Assembly (NCBI GenBank): GCA_039714555.1 | Contig: JBDLJB010000007.1 | Location: forward strand, 44,628-108,627 | DNA: 64,000 bases | Origin: Namhaeicola sp039714555 | GTDB lineage: Bacteria > Bacteroidota > Bacteroidia > Flavobacteriales > Flavobacteriaceae | Direction: 5' to 3' | In this document: positions 1-7,267 of the stretch, one piece after another | Position numbering within the stretch: the first letter of the stretch is position 1 | Layout: each line of letters starts with the position of its first letter | Notes under the pieces: generated by a model | The model's input: the letters and a program-made list of their open reading frames with translations, nothing else | What the model was told of the DNA's origin: nothing | Database searches by the model: none | Translations under genes and position numbers: made by a program

Positions 1-1
1 T

Positions 2-487
2 CCTGCAATAACAATGTATACGGCTGATCTTTTAAAAATAAAAAGTAAAAATAATGCATTTACGCAAACAAAATATTTAGCCATTGCAGGTATAACAAAT
101 AGTTTAATTACTATTGGTATAAAAAATTTAACCAAAGAAGAAAGGCCTAATAAAGAAGGAGATGATAGTTTTCCATCCGGCCATACTTCTAATGCATTTG
201 TAATGGCAACTGTTTTACATCATGAATTTATTGATTCAAGTCCATGGCTTGCTTATAGCGGATATTTATTTGCAACTACAACAGGCGTTCTAAGAGTTTT
301 AAATAATGAACATTGGATAAGTGATGTATTGGTTGGTGCTGGTATTGGAATTCTGGTTACTGATCTTGTTTATAGATTTGAACCTTTAAAAAACTGGAAT
401 CCGTTTAAAACAAAAAATACACAAACCATTATAAGCCCTTCCTACTCAAATGGACAATTTGGGTTATATGCTAACATGCAGTTTTAA
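2..487 (+). CDS. PAP2-family phosphatase, 5' partial
   Basis: C-terminal part of a membrane-bound type 2 phosphatidic acid phosphatase. These enzymes remove phosphate from lipid phosphates or undecaprenyl pyrophosphate at the membrane. All three family motifs are visible: K-x6-RP (KNLTKEERP), PSGH, and R-x5-H-x3-D (RVLNNEHWISD), with hydrophobic segments between and after them. The frame is open to the window edge with no stop upstream of the first ATG at 14, so the true start lies outside and N-terminal helices are missing. The substrate cannot be told from this fragment. The family is clear; lipid A, PgpB-like or undecaprenyl-PP roles all remain possible. Confidence 0.9.
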   Translation, partial: PAITMYTADLLKIKSKNNAFTQTKYLAIAGITNSLITIGIKNLTKEERPNKEGDDSFPSGHTSNAFVMATVLHHEFIDSSPWLAYSGYLFATTTGVLRVLNNEHWISDVLVGAGIGILVTDLVYRFEPLKNWNPFKTKNTQTIISPSYSNGQFGLYANMQF

Positions 488-533
488 AGGACTTTATATT
501 TCAAAACTATCTTAAAATATTTTTTTAATTTGT

Positions 534-565
534 TTGATTTATATTCTATTTTTTTTCTAAATTTG
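534..565 (+). promoter_or_regulatory. Promoter of rplS
   Basis: TTG at 534-536, a 21-bp gap, and TAAATTTG at 558-565 match the Bacteroidota consensus TTG/TAnnTTTG. Transcription should begin near 572, giving a leader of about 68 nt before rplS. Confidence 0.6.
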
Positions 566-571
566 CAAACT

Positions 572-639
572 CAAAATTAACCTCTGACGAGAATCGTGAA
601 TGTTGATCTTTGAATTAGCACATTTATTAAAAATAAACA
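572..639 (+). promoter_or_regulatory. Structured 5' leader of rplS (possible L19 autoregulatory leader)
   Basis: The leader contains a stem-loop at 579-604: AAC 579-581 pairs with GTT 602-604, TC 583-584 with GA 598-599, and ACGA 587-590 with TCGT 594-597 around a GAA loop. Many ribosomal-protein mRNAs carry such leaders for feedback by the free protein, and from memory a Flavobacteria L19 leader has been proposed. Identity with that motif is not tested here. Confidence 0.4.
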
Positions 640-990
640 ATGGAAAATTTAGTAAAATTTGTACAAGACGAATTTGTTACAAAAAATGATATTCCGGAAT
701 TTTCAGCCGGTGATACTATAACTGTATATTACGAAATTAAAGAAGGCGTAAAAACTCGTACTCAGTTTTTTAAAGGAGTAGTGATCCAACGAAGAGGAAG
801 CGGACTATCAGAAACATTTACAATTAGAAAAATGTCTGGAACATATGGTGTTGAACGTATCTTCCCAATTAATCTACCTGCAATCAATAAAATTGAAGTA
901 AACAAAAGAGGTAAAGTACGTAGAGCTAGAATTTTTTACTATAGAAATCTTACCGGTAAAAAAGCCCAAATTAAAGATAAAAGATCTTAA
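640..990 (+). CDS. rplS: 50S ribosomal protein L19
   Basis: L19 sits at the 30S-50S interface of the ribosome. The 116-residue length is normal, and the central GDTITVYYEIKEG, the FKGVVIQRRG segment and the basic VNKRGKVRRARIFYYR tail are typical of L19. It is transcribed alone from its own promoter, through a short hairpin leader, and ends at a terminator 28 bases after the stop. In many bacteria rplS sits with rpsP-rimM-trmD; here it is separate. Confidence 0.97.
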   Translation: MENLVKFVQDEFVTKNDIPEFSAGDTITVYYEIKEGVKTRTQFFKGVVIQRRGSGLSETFTIRKMSGTYGVERIFPINLPAINKIEVNKRGKVRRARIFYYRNLTGKKAQIKDKRS

Positions 991-1017
991 GTTTTACTTA
1001 AAACAAAATATTAAATA

Positions 1018-1049
1018 CCCCACTAGTTTAGTAACTGATGGGGTTTTTT
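1018..1049 (+). terminator. Rho-independent terminator of rplS
   Basis: CCCCA at 1018-1022 pairs with TGGGG at 1039-1043, followed by six T (1044-1049). Confidence 0.7.
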
Positions 1050-1108
1050 ATTAACAAAAGTTCATAAGTGCTACTCATATCTTGTTCATAAGTAATCTTT
1101 AATATTTT

Positions 1109-1138
1109 TTGAGAAAAATATATTCTTATCTATATTTG
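1109..1138 (+). promoter_or_regulatory. Promoter of noncoding unit 1
   Basis: TTG at 1109-1111, an exact 19-bp gap, and TATATTTG at 1131-1138: a full match to the Bacteroidota promoter. No protein gene follows for 1.2 kb. TTCATAAGT occurs twice just upstream (1061-1069 and 1085-1093). Confidence 0.6.
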
Positions 1139-1188
1139 ACATAGAATTCAGATAATAATTATTAAGTTCTTTTCCATTACAAATTGAA

Positions 1189-1287
1189 ATTGATGCAAAC
1201 CAAGATTAAGTAAGAATCGAAATTGGTGCAAATCAAAATTAGATTCGAATTAGTATTGATGCAAACCAAGATTAAGTTTGTGATTTA
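1189..1287 (+). repeat. Tandem repeat, three 33-bp units
   Basis: Units start at 1189, 1222 and 1255. The first 23 bases of units 1 and 3 are identical (ATTGATGCAAACCAAGATTA plus AGT). Unit 2 is a diverged copy beginning ATTGGTGCAAATCAAAATTA. There are no spacers, and stop codons occur in all three forward frames. Confidence 0.85.
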
Positions 1288-1492
1288 GAATTTTAATTTT
1301 ATTAATGATTCTAATAAGTTCGAACTGAAATGTTTTGAAGAGCTCAACCAAAATATATGACTGAGTATTTAGCATGAATAATTAGTAATATAATGAGCAT
1401 TTAAAACGAAGTACTTTAAAAAATATTTAAAATTATTATTACATTGTAGTTGTAATTTTCGATAATTTATTAAGGTATTGAAACCTAAGGTA

Positions 1493-1584
1493 AAAACTAT
1501 GTAAAAGTAGTAATTGCAGTTTTAAAATTAAAAAAGCAAAAATTATGTAAAAATAGTGTTTGCAGTTTTAAAAATTAAACAGTA
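1493..1584 (+). repeat. Tandem repeat, two 46-bp units
   Basis: Units 1493-1538 and 1539-1584 share TATGTAAAA, TAGT and TGCAGTTTTAAAA in register. Most positions match. Confidence 0.75.
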
Positions 1585-1610
1585 ATGTTTTACATTATGT
1601 TTCAGCAAAT

Positions 1611-1650
1611 AGCCATAATAGAGATACAAATCTGTTATGGCTTTTGTTTT
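1611..1650 (+). terminator. Terminator of noncoding unit 1
   Basis: AGCCATAA 1611-1618 pairs perfectly with TTATGGCT 1635-1642. A second stacked stem lies inside it (AGAT 1622-1625 with ATCT 1630-1633), and TTTTGTTTT follows. Confidence 0.75.
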
Positions 1651-1746
1651 ATAATAATCAAGTTTTTAACATTTGTTAATAATTACTGTTTATTAAATGT
1701 TTAAAAATTTAAATATAATTTATTCCGAATATTTAACCAAACAATA

Positions 1747-1754
1747 TATATTTG
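1747..1754 (+). promoter_or_regulatory. Possible -7 box of noncoding unit 2
   Basis: TATATTTG matches TAnnTTTG. No TTG lies at the proper distance upstream (only TTC at 1723-1725), so the promoter is weaker than that of unit 1. Confidence 0.35.
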
Positions 1755-1759
1755 ATAAA

Positions 1760-2060
1760 TGTCTTTGAAGATATTTTAGATACGATTCCCTAAGTTATTG
1801 TTATGAAGCTAACTTACCGTTTCAATTTTATCTTTAAGCCATTTGGATTTCATTAATCCAACTTTGTTTTTAAATACTTATTTCTAACAAGGTGTTTAGC
1901 GCACAAATAATAGAAGTAATCAGAATTTAAATAACAAACTAAAAGTATTTTTTACAGATTTCTGTATAAAAACTTACTTTTAATGCTAATCAATATTTTT
2001 TTTAATATTGAGAACGCTAACCGAAGAAACCATGTAATTTATTTTACATGGTTTTTTTTT
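1760..2060 (+). ncRNA. Candidate noncoding RNA 2
   Basis: About 300 nt without a reading frame, rich in local hairpins: TTGGAT 1843-1848 with ATCCAA 1856-1861; a long imperfect hairpin 1942-1980 (AAAGTA with TACTTT outside, ACAGA with TCTGT inside); CAATATT 1991-1997 with AATATTG 2004-2010; and a perfect 9-bp terminator stem. The ordered stems and the terminator suggest a structured RNA. I cannot match it to a known family by eye. Confidence 0.4.
2029..2060 (+). terminator. Terminator of noncoding unit 2
   Basis: ACCATGTAA 2029-2037 pairs perfectly with TTACATGGT 2044-2052, followed by a run of T to 2060. Confidence 0.8.
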
Positions 2061-2311
2061 AATAAATTTTTCTTGAAACCAACTATCTTTTTTTTATTAT
2101 TTGCGCATCAATACTAATGGATTTTACCAATACAAAAATCAATAAAAACAGTTATGCAAACGAGAAGAAAATATTTGGATCTTTATAATGTTTCATATTT
2201 ACAAGCTATTTTTAGCAGCAGCAATTATCAACCTACCCTTGAAAATTATTTACTATAACAATAATGCAATTTTAAGCGCATTTTAAAATGACTTTTTGCA
2301 TAAAAATTAAG

Positions 2312-2319
2312 TATATTTG
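2312..2319 (+). promoter_or_regulatory. Probable -7 box of icd
   Basis: TATATTTG lies 80 bases before the icd start. A TTG at 2296-2298 is only 13 bp away, too close for the usual spacing, so the -33 element is unclear. Confidence 0.4.
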
Positions 2320-2399
2320 TTTCATTAAAATCAAATTAATACTAATACTATAATTAAATAAAACTTCAATAATTATAACTTTTATACTATAGAATTATC

Positions 2400-4628
2400 A
2401 TGAGTAAAATTCCTAAAATTATTTATACAAAAACAGATGAAGCACCAGCGTTGGCTACTTATTCATTTTTACCAATAGTTAAAGCCTTTACAAGATCTAC
2501 AGGTATAGAAATAGAAACAAAAGACATTTCTTTAGCTGGTAGGATATTAGCTTTATTTCCTGAAAAATTATCAGGAGAACAAAAAGTAACTGATGCTTTA
2601 TCTGAACTGGGAGAATTAGTAAAAAAACCTGAAGCAAACATTATTAAACTACCTAACATCTCTGCATCGGTACCTCAATTGGTAGCTGCAATTAAAGAAT
2701 TACAAGCTTTGGGTTATGGAATTCCTGATTATTTGGAAAATCCGGTAACCGATAAAGAAAAGGAAATACTGAAAAAATATAATACTGTAAAAGGTTCTGC
2801 TGTAAATCCGGTTTTAAGAGAAGGTAATTCAGACAGAAGAGCTCCTAAAGCAGTTAAAAATTATGCTCAAAAGAATCCTCACACCATGGGTTCCTGGTCT
2901 GCAAATTCTAAAACTCATGTTTCTTCTATGGACCATGGAGATTTTTTTGCTAATGAAAAATCAATAACAGTCCCTAAAGCAAGTGATGTTAAAATTGAAT
3001 TTATCAATAACAATGGTACTTCTACAGTTTTAAAAGAAAAAACCTCCTTATTAGCAGGTGAAATTATTGATGCAACCATTATGAGTAAAAAAGCGCTTTT
3101 AAGTTTCCTTGAAGAACAAATAAAAGATGCTAAAGAAAAAAACATCTTATTTTCATTACACATGAAAGCAACAATGATGAAAATTTCTGACCCTATAATT
3201 TTCGGACATGCTGTAAGTGTATTTTTTAAAGATGTATTTACCAAACACAGTACTGTGATCAAAGAATTGGGTGTTGATGTGAAAAACGGTTTTGGCGATC
3301 TTATAAACAAAATTCAAACTTTACCAGAAGAGCAAAAAATAGCTATTGAAGATGATATTAAAACTTGTTTTAAAAATAATCCTGCAGTTGCTATGGTAAA
3401 TTCTGATAAAGGAATTACAAATCTGCACGTACCAAGTGATGTGATTATTGATGCCTCTATGCCTGCTATGATCCGCACATCTGGCCAAATGTGGAATGCA
3501 GAAGGAAATCAGGAAGACACTAAAGCAGTAATTCCTGATAGTAGTTATGCAGGAGTTTATGAAGCAACAATTGGGTTTTGTAAACAACATGGTGCTTTTG
3601 ATCCGGCAACTATGGGAACAACATCTAATGTTGGCCTAATGGCTCAAAAAGCTGAAGAATATGGTTCACATGATAAAACCTTTGAATTACCAGGAAATGG
3701 AACTGTACAGGTTACAGATGACTCTGGAAATATAATATTCACCCATAAAGTGGAAGAAGGTGATATTTGGAGAATGTGTCAGGCGAAAGACGCCCCTATT
3801 CAGGATTGGATCAAACTGGCAGTAAACAGAGCAAAATCTACTGGTTCGCCGGCAATCTTTTGGCTTGACAAGAATAGAGCTCATGATGCTCAAATTATTG
3901 AAAAAATAAATACTTACCTGCCAGAGCATGATACGACCGGTTTAGATTTACAAATAATGTCTCCTAAAGATGCTACAGAATATACTTTAAAAAGAGCCAA
4001 AGCCGGATTAGATACTATTTCCGTTACCGGAAATGTCTTGAGAGATTATTTAACTGATCTATTTCCAATTTTAGAATTGGGAACCAGTGCAAAAATGTTA
4101 TCTATTGTTCCTTTAATGAATGGTGGCGGATTGTTTGAAACGGGTGCTGGAGGTTCTGCTCCTAAGCATGTTCAACAATTTGTTAAAGAAGGGCATTTAA
4201 GATGGGATTCATTAGGTGAATTCTTAGCTTTAGCTGTATCATTAGAGCATTTAGCTGAAAACTATGATGTTCCAAAAGCTATGGTATTAGCTGAAACTTT
4301 AGATGAGGCAACAGATAAATTTCTTGACAATAGAAAATCACCTTCACGTAAGGTAAATGAACTTGACAACAGAGGAAGTCATTATTATTTAGCAACTTAT
4401 TGGGCTCAGGCACTTGCTGTACAAAACAAGGATGTTGAATTAAAGAAACTTTTTACAAATATTGCAACCGAACTTGTATCGAATGAAGAAAAGATCATCA
4501 ATGAATTGAATGCTGCACAAGGTTCTAATGTTGATATAGGTGGTTATTATCATTTTGATGATGTATTAACAAGTAAAGCCATGAGACCTAGTGACACTCT
4601 TAATGCAATAATTGCTGACCTTTCATAA
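2400..4628 (+). CDS. icd: Isocitrate dehydrogenase (NADP+), monomeric type
   Basis: Converts isocitrate to 2-oxoglutarate and CO2 with NADP+ in the TCA cycle. The 742-residue length fits the monomeric class (about 740 residues, as in Azotobacter and Corynebacterium) rather than the ~420-residue dimeric enzymes. Class features include the N-terminal KIIYTKTDEAPALATYSFLP, SLAGRILALFPE, NPVLREGNSDRRAP, the MGSWSANSKTHVSSMDHGDFF block and the C-terminal region with SPSRKVNELDNRGSHYYLA. It has its own probable promoter and a strong terminator. No other TCA-cycle gene is near. Its products, NADPH and 2-oxoglutarate, serve biosynthesis. Confidence 0.97.
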   Translation: MSKIPKIIYTKTDEAPALATYSFLPIVKAFTRSTGIEIETKDISLAGRILALFPEKLSGEQKVTDALSELGELVKKPEANIIKLPNISASVPQLVAAIKELQALGYGIPDYLENPVTDKEKEILKKYNTVKGSAVNPVLREGNSDRRAPKAVKNYAQKNPHTMGSWSANSKTHVSSMDHGDFFANEKSITVPKASDVKIEFINNNGTSTVLKEKTSLLAGEIIDATIMSKKALLSFLEEQIKDAKEKNILFSLHMKATMMKISDPIIFGHAVSVFFKDVFTKHSTVIKELGVDVKNGFGDLINKIQTLPEEQKIAIEDDIKTCFKNNPAVAMVNSDKGITNLHVPSDVIIDASMPAMIRTSGQMWNAEGNQEDTKAVIPDSSYAGVYEATIGFCKQHGAFDPATMGTTSNVGLMAQKAEEYGSHDKTFELPGNGTVQVTDDSGNIIFTHKVEEGDIWRMCQAKDAPIQDWIKLAVNRAKSTGSPAIFWLDKNRAHDAQIIEKINTYLPEHDTTGLDLQIMSPKDATEYTLKRAKAGLDTISVTGNVLRDYLTDLFPILELGTSAKMLSIVPLMNGGGLFETGAGGSAPKHVQQFVKEGHLRWDSLGEFLALAVSLEHLAENYDVPKAMVLAETLDEATDKFLDNRKSPSRKVNELDNRGSHYYLATYWAQALAVQNKDVELKKLFTNIATELVSNEEKIINELNAAQGSNVDIGGYYHFDDVLTSKAMRPSDTLNAIIADLS

Positions 4629-4666
4629 TGTTTTAATAGACTAAAGGCTTTTGCTTAAATCATTTA

Positions 4667-4695
4667 AAAGCGGGAATTAAATTCCCGCTTTTTTT
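4667..4695 (+). terminator. Terminator of icd
   Basis: AAAGCGGGAAT 4667-4677 pairs with ATTCCCGCTTT 4681-4691 (11 bp, 3-base loop), followed by T residues. Confidence 0.9.
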
Positions 4696-4721
4696 GATTG
4701 ATTAATCAATTCATATATTTA
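4694..4721 (+). promoter_or_regulatory. Promoter of the small membrane protein gene
   Basis: TTG 4694-4696, 17 bp, TATATTTA 4714-4721, beginning inside the T-run of the icd terminator. It implies a transcript start near 4728 and so decides the start codon of the next gene. Confidence 0.5.
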
Positions 4722-4748
4722 CAAAAAAGAAAACTATTCAAATACAAT

Positions 4749-5003
4749 ATGCAATCAAATCAGAAAATGGGAAAAATTGAAAATGAGGATTCCAGATCTT
4801 TAATGAAAACAGGAATAAAATATCTGATTATTTCTTTGCCTCTACTTTTTATTTCTCCTATTTTAATTACGATTGGATTTAAAGCAATAAAAAAAAACGA
4901 CAATTATATTATGATCATTATAGGTTGTGTTTTAGCTTTTTTTACTATAATTTTAATGGTGCAGGCTTTTAGAAAAATATTAAAATCACTTTTTAACAGA
5001 TAA
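4749..5003 (+). CDS. Small two-helix membrane protein, DUF6095-like
   Basis: 84 residues with two hydrophobic helices: one from TGIKYLIISLPLLFISPILI and one from YIMIIIGCVLAFFTIILMV. It ends in a basic tail, FRKILKSLF. The layout and the KYLIISLPLLFISP pattern recall DUF6095, small flavobacterial membrane proteins of unknown function. An earlier ATG at 4698 exists but lies inside the promoter, so 4749 is chosen. It may be cotranscribed with the ATP-grasp gene 36 bases downstream. Confidence 0.65.
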   Translation: MQSNQKMGKIENEDSRSLMKTGIKYLIISLPLLFISPILITIGFKAIKKNDNYIMIIIGCVLAFFTIILMVQAFRKILKSLFNR

Positions 5004-5039
5004 GTTTTAAAATATTTTTCGTCTAATAAAAAAATAAAA

Positions 5040-6107
5040 GTGAAAAACAAATCATTTTATATAAAACTAACACAATGGGAGCACTGGCCAACAGTTGTAT
5101 ATTATCTCCCCTTACTGCCATTTTTTTTAATTAGATCAATCAAAGCTAAACACCCTTTTCACTATTTAGCTACAAATCCAGGTATATTTTATTCCGGTAT
5201 AGGAACTGAATCTAAATACAAAACTCTTTTATTGATTCCTGAAAAATATCGACCAAAAAGTCTATTGATACAAAAAAATGAAGATTATAAATCCATATTA
5301 AAAAAATTAAAAAAAGAAGAAATTGTTTTCCCACTAATTGCAAAACCTGATATTGGGTTTAGAGGTTATTTGGTTAAAAAAATTGATTCGGAAATTCAAT
5401 TAAAATCTTATTTATCAAATATTGATGAAACCATTATTTTACAAGAATTTATTGATCTTCAAAATGAAATTGGTATTTTTTACCATAGATTCCCAGATCA
5501 AAAAAATGGTAAGATCACTTCGATTACTGTCAAAAAGTATTTAACAATAACATGTGATGGAAAAAGCACTCTATCAGAATTAATTTTACAAGATGAAAGG
5601 GCTTTTTTATATTATGACCTACTCAAAAATATCCATAAGGACAACTTAAATTCAGTTTTTAAAAAAGATGAAAAGCTTACACTTTCTGTGATAGGAAACC
5701 ATTCAAAAGGTACTCAGTTTTTAAATGGAAATCATTTAATTAACAAAGAATTAGAACATTCTTTTGATCAAATTAGCCATCAAATAAAAGGGTGGTATTA
5801 CGGGCGATTAGATATTAAATACAATGACTTTGAAGATTTGGTCAAGGCAAATGATTTTAAGATCATTGAAGTGAATGGCATTATTTCAGAACCAACGCAT
5901 ATTTATGATGCTACAAGTAAAAATGCATCTTACTTTGAAGCCGTCAGATCTATAAATTACCATTGGAATATTATGGATAAGATTGCTTTAATGAACCACA
6001 AGAAATATGCTGTTGAATATCCGAAAATTTTACCATATGTAAAAAATATGTTGTGGTTGGGATCTTATTCTAAAAAATTGAAAAAATTAAATAAGAAAGA
6101 TTTTTAA
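5040..6107 (+). CDS. ATP-grasp domain protein
   Basis: 355 residues starting with GTG. The middle and C-terminal parts look like an ATP-grasp fold: FPLIAKPDIGFRGYLVKK resembles the first ATP-binding strands with a lysine, ILQEFIDLQNEIGIFYHRF the hinge region, and YGRLDIKYNDFEDL with IIEVNGI the metal-binding acidic and asparagine residues. ATP-grasp enzymes join a carboxylate to an amine or thiol via an acyl-phosphate, as in D-Ala-D-Ala ligase. A hydrophobic stretch near residues 18-33 may touch the membrane. The substrate is unknown. It converges on the DinB-like gene with a 3-base gap. Confidence 0.7.
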   Translation: MKNKSFYIKLTQWEHWPTVVYYLPLLPFFLIRSIKAKHPFHYLATNPGIFYSGIGTESKYKTLLLIPEKYRPKSLLIQKNEDYKSILKKLKKEEIVFPLIAKPDIGFRGYLVKKIDSEIQLKSYLSNIDETIILQEFIDLQNEIGIFYHRFPDQKNGKITSITVKKYLTITCDGKSTLSELILQDERAFLYYDLLKNIHKDNLNSVFKKDEKLTLSVIGNHSKGTQFLNGNHLINKELEHSFDQISHQIKGWYYGRLDIKYNDFEDLVKANDFKIIEVNGIISEPTHIYDATSKNASYFEAVRSINYHWNIMDKIALMNHKKYAVEYPKILPYVKNMLWLGSYSKKLKKLNKKDF

Positions 6108-6110
6108 GCT

Positions 6111-6608
6111 TTATACTTCAATATTCTTATTTCGAGGTGTAGTAGGATTGTATCCGAAATCTTGATCAGGTAATTCAATTCCTAATTGTGAAATTATATA
6201 CCCAATACTTGCAAAATGATGGATTGCATGACTGTGTGCCTGAATTAAAGCCGATGCCAACGTATAATTTGCTTTAACAACACCTAAACCCAGATCATCT
6301 TTTACTTCAACAATAAGATCTAAATCAACTGATTTTAATTCTTCAAGTTTTGATATAGTCTCATTAAAATATTTCAAACCAAATTCAACTTTATTTTCTG
6401 CCAATTCATTTCTTTTCCTTGCAACTAAATCTACCTGTTTAGATTTCAAACCGTCAAAAATACAATCAAATATATCTAAAATATGTCGCATGTGAATTCC
6501 AATACTTGAATAATATGGAGGAATAGAATCATTACTGTATTGTTTATCATCAATTGAATTTAACAATTGCACACCGCGTTGTAAATTTTTGATAATAGCG
6601 TTTATCAT
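6111..6608 (-). CDS. DinB-like four-helix protein
   Basis: 165 residues. The histidine pattern of the DinB/YfiT-like metalloenzyme superfamily is visible: IGIHMRHILDIFDC in helix 2 and HSHAIHHFASIGYI in helix 4, which would form a three-His metal site. Family members include bacillithiol- and mycothiol-dependent transferases. This genome has bshC at 52 kb, so a thiol-transfer role is possible but only an inference. It ends three bases from the convergent ATP-grasp gene. Confidence 0.75.
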   Translation of the reverse strand: MINAIIKNLQRGVQLLNSIDDKQYSNDSIPPYYSSIGIHMRHILDIFDCIFDGLKSKQVDLVARKRNELAENKVEFGLKYFNETISKLEELKSVDLDLIVEVKDDLGLGVVKANYTLASALIQAHSHAIHHFASIGYIISQLGIELPDQDFGYNPTTPRNKNIEV

Positions 6609-6652
6609 AAATCTTTTTTGTTTTTACAGACGCTAATTTAATAATATAATTA

Positions 6653-7264
6653 CTAGAAAAGTTTAAAAAGTGTCAAAATTCCTAAAATAAAAAACAAAAT
6701 ACTCAAAATATAATTGATATTCTTAGCAATAAACTGAGCTCTTTTTTCTATTAAAATTGCAAAATTTGTATAGAGAACAAATAATAAAAAAGCACCTAAA
6801 AAAGCACCTAATACAAAAATTGATATAAAGGGATGCTGTAAAATTAACAATCCTTTACTTTGAAAAAAAGAACTGTAAAAAAAATAAAATGGTACAGCAA
6901 GCATGTTTAATGCAGACATAAACAACCCAATAAAAAAATAATTTCCTTTACTTTTTTTACCTTCACCTTTAAATTTCTTTCGTGCCTGAAAAAAGAAAAA
7001 AATTGATAAAACAAAGAGCACAATAACTCCTGCAATAGATAATTGTTCAATAATTTCGGGATGTTTTACAAAGTAATTAGCAAAGAATAGAGCTACAAAA
7101 GATTGAGGTATTACAATTAATGCAGCACCTAATGAGAATAATAAACCAGATTTCTTATTGTTTTCAATAGTTGCTCTAACTGCAGTCATATTAAGCATTC
7201 CTGGTGGTAATAACCCAACAAATGCCATTACAAAACCAATAAATAAATGAGTAATATATATCAA
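6653..7264 (-). CDS. LysE-family translocator
   Basis: 203 residues with six hydrophobic helices. The N-terminus FVGLLPPGMLNMTAVRATIE matches the conserved first helix and PG turn of the LysE/RhtB superfamily, inner-membrane exporters of amino acids and related metabolites. A basic loop (QARKKFKGEGKKSKGN) separates the two halves. The ORF stops 3 bases before the flippase start region, and three membrane transporter genes run in the same direction. The substrate is unknown. Confidence 0.75.
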   Translation of the reverse strand: MIYITHLFIGFVMAFVGLLPPGMLNMTAVRATIENNKKSGLLFSLGAALIVIPQSFVALFFANYFVKHPEIIEQLSIAGVIVLFVLSIFFFFQARKKFKGEGKKSKGNYFFIGLFMSALNMLAVPFYFFYSSFFQSKGLLILQHPFISIFVLGAFLGAFLLFVLYTNFAILIEKRAQFIAKNINYILSILFFILGILTLFKLF

Positions 7265-7267
7265 AAT

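Larger units (their letters stand above)
1144..1650 (+). ncRNA. Candidate long noncoding RNA 1
   Basis: About 507 nt bounded by a consensus promoter and a strong terminator. No reading frame of gene-like length exists on either strand. It contains a 33-bp unit repeated three times (1189-1287), a 46-bp unit repeated twice (1493-1584), and an 8-bp stem with one G-U pair (TTTCGATA 1457-1464 with TATTGAAA 1476-1483). I looked for hallmarks of tmRNA, RNase P RNA and SRP RNA and saw none. Expression and boundaries are inferred. The alternative is nonfunctional spacer that happens to hold these signals. Confidence 0.45.

Noticed and set aside
1315..1330. tRNA T-loop-like GTTCGAAC
   Set aside because: No flanking stem, anticodon arm or acceptor pairing.
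1189..1584. CRISPR array
   Set aside because: The repeats are directly tandem with no unique spacers, and no cas gene is present.
1144..2060. tmRNA, RNase P RNA or SRP RNA in the noncoding gap
   Set aside because: None of the conserved cores of these RNAs was visible on either strand; only promoter, repeat and terminator signals remain.
4698..4748. Longer start of the small membrane protein
   Set aside because: The extension overlaps the promoter; ATG 4749 fits the predicted transcript and the two-helix domain.
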